Positions 1 through 7,865 of a DNA stretch of 10,855 nucleotides are shown in pieces. How positions within the stretch are numbered: the stretch's first letter is position 1; each line of letters starts with the position of its first letter. The notes under the pieces were generated by a model, which made no database searches, was not told where the DNA came from, and saw only the letters and a program-made list of their open reading frames with translations. This DNA is from Acidimicrobiales bacterium (lineage in GTDB: Bacteria; Actinomycetota; Acidimicrobiia; Acidimicrobiales; JABEUL01): NCBI GenBank assembly GCA_013044465.1, contig JABEUL010000164.1:1-10855 (forward strand), in the 5' to 3' direction. The position numbers were made by a program, and so were the translations under genes.

Positions 1-237
1 GAGTTCCCACTTTACAATGCAACAATCCTTACCCCATAAAGCTAAACCCCTGGTCATTCCCGTGTGGTTACCCACATTCATACCGGAAGACCCCCTTTTC
101 GTACCAGTTCATGTCTCATTTGCATCTGGCCAATACCTTTGCGTACTTGTCGCCTAGTATTGGAGCGCTGCAAGCTAATAATCCCCTGACCAATTGGCTA
201 GTATAGGAAAATCGATTGGATTTGGATTGCCAAGGGA
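1..237. other. Left-edge stretch with no recognised gene
   Basis: No convincing gene is seen. On the plus strand a frame is open from the left edge to a TAG at 158-160 (about 52 codons), but its composition, rich in Pro and Val with no recognisable motif, does not look like a known protein end. On the minus strand an ATG-led frame of about 24 codons runs off the left edge and is also unrecognised. The stretch most likely contains the promoter region of the small ORF that begins at 238. Confidence 0.4.
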
Positions 238-480
238 ATGGCATTGAGTTTTGGCTCAGGTGCTTTGGCCATAGCTTTGTATTTAGCCGCCCACTGGCGT
301 TGGTTCAGAGAATCAATGATTCGTGGACACATCAGTTTTCGTAGATTAATTCACTTTCCGGATAGGTCTGAAGCAAAGGTCATCCGTGACTTTAAGGTGG
401 CCTTCTTTGCCGACCAAGTATTATGCTTTGTTGGCGTAGTTGCAGGAATCATTTTGGCTATCCTAAAGGGCTTTTTCTAG
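238..480 (+). CDS. Small hypothetical membrane protein, 80 aa
   Basis: I do not recognise this gene. The 80-residue product has a hydrophobic stretch at about residues 5-20, a basic middle (about 21-52, with several Arg, Lys and His) and a second hydrophobic stretch at about 56-78 ending in Lys-Gly-Phe-Phe. This suggests a two-pass membrane protein with the basic loop inside. The ATG at 238 is the first normal start after an in-frame TAG at 199-201. A purine-rich AAGGGA directly abuts it, too close to be a good ribosome site, so the start is uncertain. The frame upstream of the ATG (from 202) also reads like protein, so a 5' end damaged by mutation is possible. The gene lies 175 bases before jetA on the same strand. 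A role with Wadjet is only a possibility, because it is not a standard component. Confidence 0.45.
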   Translation: MALSFGSGALAIALYLAAHWRWFRESMIRGHISFRRLIHFPDRSEAKVIRDFKVAFFADQVLCFVGVVAGIILAILKGFF

Positions 481-496
481 AAAGATGGAAAAGTGG

Positions 497-524
497 CTCT
501 ATTGACGTCTCTTCTTCGATAGAG
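497..524 (+). terminator. Hairpin after the small membrane-protein ORF, possible terminator
   Basis: The arms CTCTATTGA (497-505) and TCGATAGAG (516-524) form a nine-pair stem with one T.G wobble and a 10-base loop. It starts 16 bases after the stop codon at 480. No U-run follows, so it is not a classical intrinsic terminator; it could be an RNA-stabilising or regulatory hairpin. Confidence 0.3.
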
Positions 525-593
525 AGAAGTCACAATTTCAAGTGTTATGTATGAGATTTGGACACACATATGAGTGGCAACCGCTGGAGTTAA

Positions 594-610
594 TCTCTTA
601 AAATTAGAGA
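594..610. promoter_or_regulatory. Short inverted repeat upstream of jetA, possible operator
   Basis: TCTCT (594-598) and AGAGA (606-610) are perfect 5-base arms around a 7-base AT-only centre. The site lies just upstream of the candidate -35 region of jetA, where an operator would fit. Five-base arms are common by chance, so this is a weak call. Confidence 0.2.
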
Positions 611-618
611 CAGCTAAA

Positions 619-656
619 TTGCCTAGCCAAATTTGCCTATACAATTAATACTCAAG
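619..656 (+). promoter_or_regulatory. Candidate promoter and leaderless start of jetA
   Basis: A TTGCCT (619-624) resembles a -35 box. An AT-rich stretch with TACAAT (640-645) and TTAATA (645-650) offers -10 boxes. Either -10 box would start transcription within a few bases of the GTG at 656. No Shine-Dalgarno sequence lies before that GTG, and the upstream frame is closed by TAG at 605-607 without another usual start codon. The simplest reading is a leaderless or nearly leaderless mRNA. The spacing of the -35 to the TACAAT box (15 bases) is not ideal. Confidence 0.4.
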
Positions 657-2101
657 TGAAATACGAAGAAATCGAATCTCTAAGAACTCGTCATCCAGCT
701 TGGACTCTGTTGAAATCTCAAAATGCTTCGCTGGTTCTAAGCTTTCTTAGCCGGGTGTTCGTGGATAATAACTTGTCGGGAATCAGTGCTTCGGTGCTGG
801 TAGACGAACTAGATGAGGAACTCTATGGTTTAAATCAGGTCCTCGGGGATCAGCGTTTTCCAAAATCTGCTTCGGAGTACCTTGACGATTGGGCGGACTC
901 TGACCACGGTTGGCTTCGCAAATTTTATCCAAATGATTCAGACGAAGCGCACTTCGACCTCCAGCCGGCTGTCGAGAAGGCAGTCTTGTGGGTGAAAGAT
1001 CTCCAAACTCGCCAATTTATTGGTACAGAATCTCGACTGAACATAATTTTTGAGTTGCTAAGACAGATGGTGTTCGGCGCCGAAAATGATCCTGAGCTAC
1101 GTTTAGCAGAGCTGAGACGTCGAAAACAAGAGATTGATCTCGAAATCGCCAAAGCTGAAAGCGGAGAGATCGTTCTTCTGGACTCGGTAAGCCTGAGGGA
1201 TAGGTATCACCAGTTTTCACGCGCCGCTCGTGAACTACTTGCTGACTTTAGAGAAGTGGAAGAGAACTTTCGTAGACTCGACCGCTCCTTGCGTGAGCAG
1301 ATTGCAAGTTGGACTGGCTCCAAAGGCGCACTTCTCGATGAGGCTTTAGGTAGTAGAAACAGCATCTCGGACTCCGACCAGGGACGAAGTTTTCAAGCGT
1401 TCTTCGACTTCTTGCTGTCGCGTCAACGTCAGGATGAACTCACCAATCTTCTTGAGCAGCTTCAAGGTATTCACGAAATTTTAGATCAAGACAGCAAATT
1501 AACTCGAATCCATTTTGATTGGATAGATGCAAGTGAGAGAACTCAAGGAACAGTTAGATTGCTTTCCGATCAGCTTAGGAGATTTTTAGATAGCCAGGTC
1601 TGGCTAGAGAATCGCCGAATATTTGATCTTCTTAAGAGCATTGAGCTAAAAGCACTTCAAGTTAAGGAGCCAAATGAACCTTCGCTCTGCATGGACCTTG
1701 ATGACATGAAGGCATCGCTTAACCTTCCTTTTGAGCGCCCCTTCTATACGTTTCCCAAGAAAGTTCCAATTGAGACTACTGAGGTTACTGAAGGGTATAA
1801 AGACTTCGATTCCTCAATACTAACTACTCAAATTTTTATTGATAGGGAGGCTCTTTTGGAAAAAGTCATTGAAACAATGGGATCGCAGAGGCAAGTTAGC
1901 CTAACTGAGGTGGTAGCTCGATCTAACCTCAATAACGGTCTGGCGGAGTTAGTAGGTTATATGTCGCTCTCTGAACCTGGACTTGAAATCGTATTTGATG
2001 AGACGGCTCGTGACCGTGTTGGCTGGACATTAGACGATACTTACAGAGAAGCTGATCTTCCTCGCGTAACTTTTACTAGAGGTGAGATAGGAAATGAATG
2101 A
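656..2101 (+). CDS. jetA: Wadjet JetA, DUF3375 kleisin subunit
   Basis: This 481-residue protein is the MukF-like kleisin of a type I Wadjet system, bridging the heads of the JetC ATPase dimer and recruiting JetB. The DUF3375 pattern is clear: a His-Pro-Ala-Trp-x-Leu-Leu motif at residues 13-19 followed by a hydrophobic helix (about 25-36), a long charged, probably coiled-coil middle (about 150-340), and a C-terminal winged-helix-like part at about 405-465. The length matches the family (about 480-500). The start is GTG with no Shine-Dalgarno site. It is accepted because an in-frame stop lies 51 bases upstream and the family motif falls at the expected distance. Its last 8 bases overlap jetB, indicating translational coupling. 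No frameshift or internal stop is seen. DUF3375 is specific to Wadjet-type loci, so the assignment is strong. Confidence 0.93.
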   Translation: MKYEEIESLRTRHPAWTLLKSQNASLVLSFLSRVFVDNNLSGISASVLVDELDEELYGLNQVLGDQRFPKSASEYLDDWADSDHGWLRKFYPNDSDEAHFDLQPAVEKAVLWVKDLQTRQFIGTESRLNIIFELLRQMVFGAENDPELRLAELRRRKQEIDLEIAKAESGEIVLLDSVSLRDRYHQFSRAARELLADFREVEENFRRLDRSLREQIASWTGSKGALLDEALGSRNSISDSDQGRSFQAFFDFLLSRQRQDELTNLLEQLQGIHEILDQDSKLTRIHFDWIDASERTQGTVRLLSDQLRRFLDSQVWLENRRIFDLLKSIELKALQVKEPNEPSLCMDLDDMKASLNLPFERPFYTFPKKVPIETTEVTEGYKDFDSSILTTQIFIDREALLEKVIETMGSQRQVSLTEVVARSNLNNGLAELVGYMSLSEPGLEIVFDETARDRVGWTLDDTYREADLPRVTFTRGEIGNE

Positions 2102-2702
2102 ATCGGTCCCAAATGGTCACGAGGATTCCCTAGATCTATCTACTGTGGTTATTAATTTGCTAAAAGGTCCAATATACAGTGACTCACATGAAAAAATATG
2201 GGGAGAACTTCTAAATATTCGCGGTCAAGTAGCTGACTATCTGGCAGTATTGGGACTCCAAGTGATGTTGGATGAGTCCGAAGGGTATGCATTTTTAAAA
2301 AGTATAAGCAGAGATGACGGAGTGGATTTCCCCCGCCTAATAGCTCGCAGGTCACTCCCATTTCCCGTTAGCTTGCTCCTAGCTCTCCTGCGCAAGCGAC
2401 TTGCCGAATTTGATTCTAGTAGTTCGGAAACTAGGCTAGTTCTAAGTAGGACTGAAATTATCGAGATGATTAGGATCTACCTGCCTGGGTCTACAAACGA
2501 AGTGCGACTGGTAGATAACATTGAGTCATTGCTCAATAGGCTAGTCGACATGGGTTTCGTTAAGAAACTTAAAAATGATGAAAACGTGTATGAAATAAGA
2601 AGAATCCTGAAAGCCTATGTTGATGGCGAATGGCTTGGAGGCTTTGAGCAGAAATTATCTCTCTATATTTCAGACTTTACAACTTCTAGTGGAGAAGCCT
2701 AA
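2094..2702 (+). CDS. jetB: Wadjet JetB, DUF4194 MukE-like subunit
   Basis: The 202-residue product matches DUF4194, the MukE-like (kite) subunit that binds the JetA kleisin in the Wadjet SMC complex. Visible features are the central Arg-Ser-Leu-Pro-Phe-Pro segment leading into Leu-Leu-Ala-Leu-Leu-Arg-Lys-Arg-Leu (about 86-103), a regulatory-type winged-helix region with Leu-Val-Leu-Ser-Arg-Thr-Glu-Ile (about 115-122), and a C-terminal Tyr-Glu-Ile-Arg-Arg-Ile-Leu-Lys-Ala block (about 166-174). The ATG lies inside the end of jetA (8-base overlap) with an AGG-containing purine stretch just upstream. The stop TAA shares its last base with the jetC ATG. The N-terminal 20 residues are poorly conserved-looking. 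Size and order agree with type I Wadjet. Confidence 0.9.
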   Translation: MNESVPNGHEDSLDLSTVVINLLKGPIYSDSHEKIWGELLNIRGQVADYLAVLGLQVMLDESEGYAFLKSISRDDGVDFPRLIARRSLPFPVSLLLALLRKRLAEFDSSSSETRLVLSRTEIIEMIRIYLPGSTNEVRLVDNIESLLNRLVDMGFVKKLKNDENVYEIRRILKAYVDGEWLGGFEQKLSLYISDFTTSSGEA

Positions 2703-5700
2703 TGGGTGCCACGTTATTTAGCATGTTAGATCTCGAATCAAATAGACCTGATAGGCTTCCAGGTTCCAGGTTGCAGAGATTAGAAGTATTGAATTGGGGG
2801 ACTTTCGATAAAAACGTTTGGACATTTGAAATAGGTGGTTGCAACGCGTTGCTGACGGGAGACATCGGCTCTGGGAAATCCACTCTTGTTGATGCCATTA
2901 CGACGATTCTATTACCTTCACATAAAATTTCCTACAACCGAGCTGCAGGTGCTGAGAGTAGAGAGCGAGATCTACGTTCATATGTTGAGGGCCACTATAA
3001 GTCTGAGCGTAACGAAGTGACTGGAACTTCGAGGCCTGTGGGACTTCGAGATATGAGACACTTCTCAGTGATATTGGGGATTTTTTCGAACTTGGACTAC
3101 GGCACTACGGTTAGTTTGGCCCAAGTGTTTAGAACAAAAGACGTCGGACAGGGTCAGCCTGAGCGATTTTTCGTGGTTAGTGACGAAGACCTTTCAATTA
3201 GTGATCATTTCTCTAGGTTTGGAGGTGATCTATTAGGACTAAAGAAAAGGTTACGAGAGATGGGGGCTACGACCTATGACACATTTTCAGAGTATGGCAA
3301 AGACTTTCGACGTCGATTAGGGATTGAATCCGAACAAGCTATGGACCTGTTTCATCAGACGGTTTCAATGAAGGCTGTAGATAATTTAAACGAGTTTGTT
3401 CGGAATCACATGTTAGAACCATTTGACGCAAAAAAGCATATTGATTCACTTGTTGATCATTTTGAGAATCTGACCAGGGCTCATGAAGCAGTCAGCCGTG
3501 CCCGTCAACAATTGGAACTGCTAGGTCCAATTGTGGCAAATTTGGACAACTTCGACGAGGCAAATTCAATAAGTGAAGTCATCTCTCTCCAACGTGGGGC
3601 GCTTCCGATTGTTTTTGCAAAGCATAGAAAAGATTTGTTTTCAAAATTGGCCGCTGAGATAGAAGCATCTTTGAATCAAGTCAAGGTTGAAATCATATCT
3701 TTTGAAGAAAAGATTTCTATTTTTCGGGCAGATAAAACACGGCTAGAAATTGAAATTGCCGGTCATGGAGGTGACCGACTCAATGTAATTGAAAGCGAGA
3801 TAAATAGATTTGAAGTTGAAAAACCTAATAGGCAAGAGAAATATCAGCAATATAATAATAAGCTTGAGTCAATTGGAATTCAAAAGGTAAGGAATTCGCT
3901 TCAGTTCGTAGAATCTAAGGTATTGGCAAGTGAGAGGCGCATGACGTTTAAGGATGAATTAGCCAACATTCAAAACCAAGCCAGTGAGTCTGGCTTCGAA
4001 CGCCGAAAGCTTGAAGAAGATGCCAAATTGATTAGCGAGGAACTGCTAAGCCTTAGCTCTCGGCGAACTAACATTCCAAATAGCTCACTCGAGATGCGGG
4101 AGCGATTGTGCGAGGAACTTAATATTGATTCTGAGGAGCTTCCTTTCATTGGCGAGCTTGTGCAGGTCAAGAAAGAGGCTACTCAGTGGGAGGGGGCCGC
4201 AGAACGAGTTTTGCACTCTTTTGCACTCTCTTTAGTGGTCGCAGATAGACACTACGGAACTATTACGTCATGGATAAATAGTAATCATCTGAGGAATCGG
4301 ATAGTTTATTTTCGAGTTTTAGAACAAACCAGTGAGTCTTCCGATACAGACATGAGGACAACAGAGCCACTATTGGTGGATATGTTAGAGGTAAAACCCG
4401 GTATTGCCTGTGAGAAGTGGTTGATTACGGAATTGAGCAAACGCGCAAATCATGTTTGCGTTGACACAGTTGAAGAATTTCGCTCTAAGTCCAAGGCAGT
4501 TACTCGTGAAGGTCAAGTTAGGGACAGAACTCGACACGAAAAAGATGACAGAAAACCTATAAGCGATAGGAGACATTACGTTTTAGGTTGGCAAAATGAA
4601 GACAAAATCCAAATATTAAAAGATGAGGAAAGAAAGCTCAAGGGCAAAATTGGCAAGTACTCTCAACTAATTGGAGCACTGCGCGATGAAGAAGACACTA
4701 TTCAGAGAAAACTGAGCGCAATTGATTCTCTTGAGATATATGCAGATTGGGCTGAACTTGATTGGGAGGAACTTGTAAACAAGATTGCAGAATTACAAGC
4801 AGAGCAAAAAAGGATTCTAGAAGCTTCAAACCAGCTGAGTGCTCTCAAAGTTGAGTTGGAGAAGGTCGTTGGAAAAATTAGCGAGCAAGAAGAAGCTGTA
4901 AAGTTGCATCATCAGCGCCTTGGGAAACTTGAAAATGAGCTTGAACACGCAAGAGGAGAGCTATCCAAGTCAGAGCAGCTTCTTTCGAATTCAAATATTC
5001 TTCCCGATAAAGAAGTCCTCGATTCAATTGACTTGATTTTGATGGAACTACTTGGTACAAGTACTTTTGGCCCAAAAGAAGCCGCTTCTGTTGAAGAGCA
5101 AACTAGGGATCACCTGGAAAGTAAGTTGGCAAAGCTACAAAGACGCTTAAATGAATTAGGCCAAAGGTCTATTAAGTTGATGAGCGAATTCAAAGCTCGG
5201 TATCCCCTAGAGACTTCTGACTTTGATGCCACTATGGAATCGGCTCATGAATTCAGGGATTTGTACAAACAAGTAGAGAGCGATGACTTACCTCGATTTG
5301 AAAAGGAGTTTAAGAACTATCTCACGCAAAATACAATAAGAGATATTGCCGGATTTGCAGCCCAACTGGCTAAACAGGAACTTCTCATAAAGGACCGAAT
5401 TGAAAGGATCAACGAGTCGTTATCGGCGATTGATTATAACGACGGTAGATACATTGTCCTAGTTCCAGACCCGACGCCAAATGTAGATGTAAAAGAGTTT
5501 CGATCAGATCTCCGTGCCTGCACTGACGACATGTTTGGGGGTGGAAGTAGCGAGCAGTATTCAGAGCAGAAGTTTAGCCAGGTTAAGCAACTGCTTGATC
5601 GCTTCAAAGGACGTGAAGGTTTTTCGGAATTGGATCGTAGCTGGACTCGTAGGGTAAGTGATGTTAGACAGTGGTATGTATTTTCGGCTTCTGAAAGGTG

Positions 5701-6124
5701 GCGAAATGATGATAGCGAATATGAACATTTCACTGATTCAGCTGGAAAGTCGGGAGGTCAAAAAGAAAAACTGGCCTATACCATTCTGGCCGCTTCTCTT
5801 GCTTACCAATTCAAGTTAGATTGGGGATCTGCAAAATCTAGGGCATTTCGCTTTGTGGTAATCGACGAGGCCTTTAGCCGAGGATCTGAATCTTCTACTA
5901 GATATGCTTTAGCACTATTCACTCGACTCGGTCTCCAACTCTTAATTGTTACTCCCTTGCAGAAAATTCACGTAATAGAGCCACATGTGTCGGCAGTAGG
6001 GTTTGTAGACAACCCTGACGGAAATTATTCACGTCTCCAGTCACTGACAATTGAAGAATATAGGCGACGGATTGACAAAACCAACGAGGAGCAGATATCT
6101 AAAGTTGAAGAGCAAGCTCAGTGA
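2702..6124 (+). CDS. jetC: Wadjet JetC, MukB-like SMC ATPase
   Basis: This 1140-residue protein is the motor of the Wadjet complex, an SMC-like ATPase expected to extrude DNA loops together with JetA and JetB. The N-terminal head carries a Walker A GDIGSGKST at residues 53-61. Two charged, helix-rich arms (about 290-470 and 635-900) surround a hinge-like domain beginning near residue 480 (Leu-Pro-Phe-Ile-Gly-Glu-Leu). The stretch around 607-627, with RHEKDD and HYVLGW, is typical of JetC. The C-terminal head has the signature SAGKSGGQKEKL at about 1013-1024 and a Walker B ending in VVIDEAF at about 1052-1058, followed by the D-loop. The ATP-binding motifs are all intact. The ATG is preceded by GGAG at 2691-2694 and overlaps the jetB stop by one base. 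The 3' end overlaps jetD by four bases (GTGA). Confidence 0.95.
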   Translation: MGATLFSMLDLESNRPDRLPGSRLQRLEVLNWGTFDKNVWTFEIGGCNALLTGDIGSGKSTLVDAITTILLPSHKISYNRAAGAESRERDLRSYVEGHYKSERNEVTGTSRPVGLRDMRHFSVILGIFSNLDYGTTVSLAQVFRTKDVGQGQPERFFVVSDEDLSISDHFSRFGGDLLGLKKRLREMGATTYDTFSEYGKDFRRRLGIESEQAMDLFHQTVSMKAVDNLNEFVRNHMLEPFDAKKHIDSLVDHFENLTRAHEAVSRARQQLELLGPIVANLDNFDEANSISEVISLQRGALPIVFAKHRKDLFSKLAAEIEASLNQVKVEIISFEEKISIFRADKTRLEIEIAGHGGDRLNVIESEINRFEVEKPNRQEKYQQYNNKLESIGIQKVRNSLQFVESKVLASERRMTFKDELANIQNQASESGFERRKLEEDAKLISEELLSLSSRRTNIPNSSLEMRERLCEELNIDSEELPFIGELVQVKKEATQWEGAAERVLHSFALSLVVADRHYGTITSWINSNHLRNRIVYFRVLEQTSESSDTDMRTTEPLLVDMLEVKPGIACEKWLITELSKRANHVCVDTVEEFRSKSKAVTREGQVRDRTRHEKDDRKPISDRRHYVLGWQNEDKIQILKDEERKLKGKIGKYSQLIGALRDEEDTIQRKLSAIDSLEIYADWAELDWEELVNKIAELQAEQKRILEASNQLSALKVELEKVVGKISEQEEAVKLHHQRLGKLENELEHARGELSKSEQLLSNSNILPDKEVLDSIDLILMELLGTSTFGPKEAASVEEQTRDHLESKLAKLQRRLNELGQRSIKLMSEFKARYPLETSDFDATMESAHEFRDLYKQVESDDLPRFEKEFKNYLTQNTIRDIAGFAAQLAKQELLIKDRIERINESLSAIDYNDGRYIVLVPDPTPNVDVKEFRSDLRACTDDMFGGGSSEQYSEQKFSQVKQLLDRFKGREGFSELDRSWTRRVSDVRQWYVFSASERWRNDDSEYEHFTDSAGKSGGQKEKLAYTILAASLAYQFKLDWGSAKSRAFRFVVIDEAFSRGSESSTRYALALFTRLGLQLLIVTPLQKIHVIEPHVSAVGFVDNPDGNYSRLQSLTIEEYRRRIDKTNEEQISKVEEQAQ

Positions 6125-7383
6125 ACCCACAAGTCTTGTCTTCACTCACGGCTAGCATTCCTCACAGGTGGACTGAGCTATCTGACGCGGTTACAGTATT
6201 GAAAAAACGTTGGAGAAGGGGGAAGTACTTAAAAGCATATGTTGAGGAAAAGCCGTTTGAGACTATTTCATTTAAGATTCACGGTCCTTCAGCATCAGAT
6301 CTCTTGGATAATTTTGACGTTGTAAAAAAATGGGTGGAGGATTGGGAGGCAAAACTTCGGCAAAAGAGCGGACAGCCATTGTATTCAATTCAATATCGCA
6401 ACGTTCGAAATGGCCTGTTGGGTGATAATCAAGTGCCAACAAAGGTAGTTATTGAAAGTTTTGAAGAGCTGGTTACATTACTTGGCGTTCAAAAAGACGT
6501 AGAACACCTGGATGAAGTTATTAGAGAAACTCGTGTAAGAGTCCCAGCACTGCTGTCATGGTTGGCAAAAAATCCTATGAAAGGTGTAGAATATCACTCG
6601 ATTTGGGAGCATCTACTTTCGACAGTTATTTGGATTCAGACGACCAATACTAAAGATCTCTATTTGCGCCAGATCGATTTGGATGGAATTGACACTAAAT
6701 TTGTAGAGAAGAACCAAAAGATATTGGATGAAATGTTAAGTGAAGTCGTTCCAATCGAACGAGTTAACATATTATTTCCGTCAAGTGATTTCTCGGGACG
6801 ATATGGGTTTAAGTCCAAACCTAGGTACACGCGGTTCAGAATATTGGATTCAGATATAACCTGTTTCCCAAGTGGAATAAACGAAGTTACGCTTCGGACG
6901 GAGGAACTGGCAACACTAAGTATCGCAGTGTCGACAGTATTTGTAATTGAAAATGAAATTACATATTTGGCATTCCCAAGAGTCAAAAATGCATTGGTAG
7001 TATTTGGGTCTGGATTCGCTTTGGCCAATCTGGATTCAATACCTTGGCTAAAGTCGAAGCATGTCATCTACTGGGGAGATATCGATTCACACGGTTTTGA
7101 CATTTTGAGTCGCATGAGAAGTCGGGTCAGCTCTGTTAAATCTATGCTTATGGATAGTGAAACTTTTCTTGGCCACCCTGATCAGTGGGTGAGGGAGCCT
7201 TCGCCGACTAACAAAGCACTGGCTAACTTAACCACGTCTGAGCAACTCATGTACCAAGATTTGATCACTAATCGCTATGGATCGTCCTTAAGGCTTGAAC
7301 AGGAACGAATTCGCTTCTCTAGGGTGACCAGAGCTATCGAATCTGTTCTATGGGAGATTGGACGAGCCTCAGAAAGTATATGA
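6121..7383 (+). CDS. jetD: Wadjet JetD, DUF3322/DUF2220 Toprim nuclease
   Basis: The 420-residue product is the effector nuclease of type I Wadjet, which cleaves DNA that JetABC has extruded. The N-terminal half is DUF3322, with the characteristic Lys-x-Arg-Trp-x-x-Gly-Lys near 29-36, a His-Gly-Pro-Ser at 54-57 and the Trp-Val-Glu-Asp-Trp region near 71-75. The C-terminal half is DUF2220 with a Topo VI-like Toprim fold. Catalytic acids are visible: Glu277 and Glu279 in VIENE, then Asp320 and Asp322 in YWGDIDSHG. The conserved LRLEQERI follows at 390-397. All key residues are present, so it should be active. It starts at a GTG within the jetC stop (4-base overlap), with no strong separate Shine-Dalgarno site, which suggests coupled translation. 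The stop is TGA at 7381. Confidence 0.94.
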   Translation: MNPQVLSSLTASIPHRWTELSDAVTVLKKRWRRGKYLKAYVEEKPFETISFKIHGPSASDLLDNFDVVKKWVEDWEAKLRQKSGQPLYSIQYRNVRNGLLGDNQVPTKVVIESFEELVTLLGVQKDVEHLDEVIRETRVRVPALLSWLAKNPMKGVEYHSIWEHLLSTVIWIQTTNTKDLYLRQIDLDGIDTKFVEKNQKILDEMLSEVVPIERVNILFPSSDFSGRYGFKSKPRYTRFRILDSDITCFPSGINEVTLRTEELATLSIAVSTVFVIENEITYLAFPRVKNALVVFGSGFALANLDSIPWLKSKHVIYWGDIDSHGFDILSRMRSRVSSVKSMLMDSETFLGHPDQWVREPSPTNKALANLTTSEQLMYQDLITNRYGSSLRLEQERIRFSRVTRAIESVLWEIGRASESI

Positions 7384-7393
7384 AAACAACTTT

Positions 7394-7423
7394 AGCTCCA
7401 GATTTTAAAAAAGCACCGGAGCT
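7394..7423 (+). terminator. Inverted repeat after jetD, possible terminator
   Basis: AGCTCC (7394-7399) and GGAGCT (7418-7423) are perfect 6-base arms around an 18-base A-rich loop. They lie 10-40 bases after the jetD stop. No U-run follows on the plus strand. An A6 in the loop becomes a U-run on the minus strand, so the element could serve the convergent side instead. The right arm overlaps the start of the sequence shared with the region after the intact nucleotidyltransferase gene. Confidence 0.25.
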
Positions 7424-7627
7424 CGATTAATAGGGTTTGGTCAGATTCAATGGGCATCCTAGGAAGACTTGGTATTATCAAGTATCTCTTTGATGGTCGG
7501 CAACTCAAATTCGGGACGAACGTCTAGCTTCTTCTCGGAAAGTGATCTCCACTTGTTTTTGGCTTCCCTGCTCACAGATCTCAGCAACCCGTCTCGGCAC
7601 CTCCATTTTGTCGAGGTCTAGTGAGTA
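7418..7627 (-). repeat. Direct repeat copy 1: decayed nucleotidyltransferase tail plus 3' flank
   Basis: This segment aligns with 8874-9087 in the same orientation. The offset is 1456-1457 bases over most of the repeat and 1462 at its far end. It includes a 32-base exact match (7483-7514 against 8940-8971) and a shared GATTCAATGG in the downstream flank (7444 against 8901). Similarity begins before the gene's stop codon position, so it is a copy of a genomic segment and not just of a protein domain. Confidence 0.8.
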
Positions 7628-7640
7628 TAAAGGCGCCTGT
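7459..7640 (-). pseudogene. Remnant of a nucleotidyltransferase (putative toxin) 3' end
   Basis: Read on the minus strand, this fragment encodes a C-terminus closely similar to residues about 150-204 of the intact nucleotidyltransferase at 8916-9533. It has a DLDKMEV block (intact: DLDKTEV), an AEIC block (intact: GEIC), then KWRSLSEKKLD and EFELPTIKEI before a TAG at 7459-7461. The two parts lie in different frames: the copy has 5 bases fewer near 7553, just before the Lys-Trp-Arg-Ser-Leu block. The N-terminal two thirds, including the catalytic motifs, are missing, and similarity fades near 7640. It is therefore a non-functional relic lying tail-to-tail with jetD. I infer a second, diverged copy of the toxin locus that was deleted or overwritten, perhaps when the vapBC segment arrived. 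Confidence 0.82.
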
Positions 7641-7865
7641 TTTTGTGCCAACCAGCACTCCGACATTGCTTATAGGAAAATCCTTTGAAACTTTTAGAAA
7701 ATTCTGTCGTTTAACGGGATAGGAGAACTATAACTGTCTTCCGTCGTATCTTCATATATCAATTGAAAAATGCTATCTAAAAGTAGAAACGTAAGCCTTT
7801 TTAGCAATGGTAGCGGGGTCGAAACCCGAACGATCATCTCGGCATGTGGCTTTTAACTTGATCGA
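7641..7865. other. Intergenic stretch between the remnant and the PIN toxin gene
   Basis: No coding frame of note is found here. A small hairpin with arms CGGG (7814-7817) and CCCG (7825-7828) and loop GTCGAAA resembles a tRNA T-arm, but no cloverleaf can be drawn around it. AAGCC (from 7793) and GGCTT (from about 7848) bracket it as weak outer arms. This may be the 3' untranslated part of the minus-strand vapBC transcript. Confidence 0.35.

Noticed and set aside
202..7682. A 12-base direct repeat, TATAGGAAAATC, at 202-213 and 7671-7682 flanks the Wadjet operon and could be taken for attachment or target-site duplications.
   Set aside because: A few 12-base matches are expected by chance in an AT-rich window of this size, the flanks do not extend the match, and no integrase or transposase is present.
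7811..7830. A T-arm-like hairpin with loop GTCGAAA suggested a tRNA gene or a tRNA-derived attachment site.
   Set aside because: No acceptor, D or anticodon arms can be drawn from the adjacent bases, and the loop lacks the usual first T.
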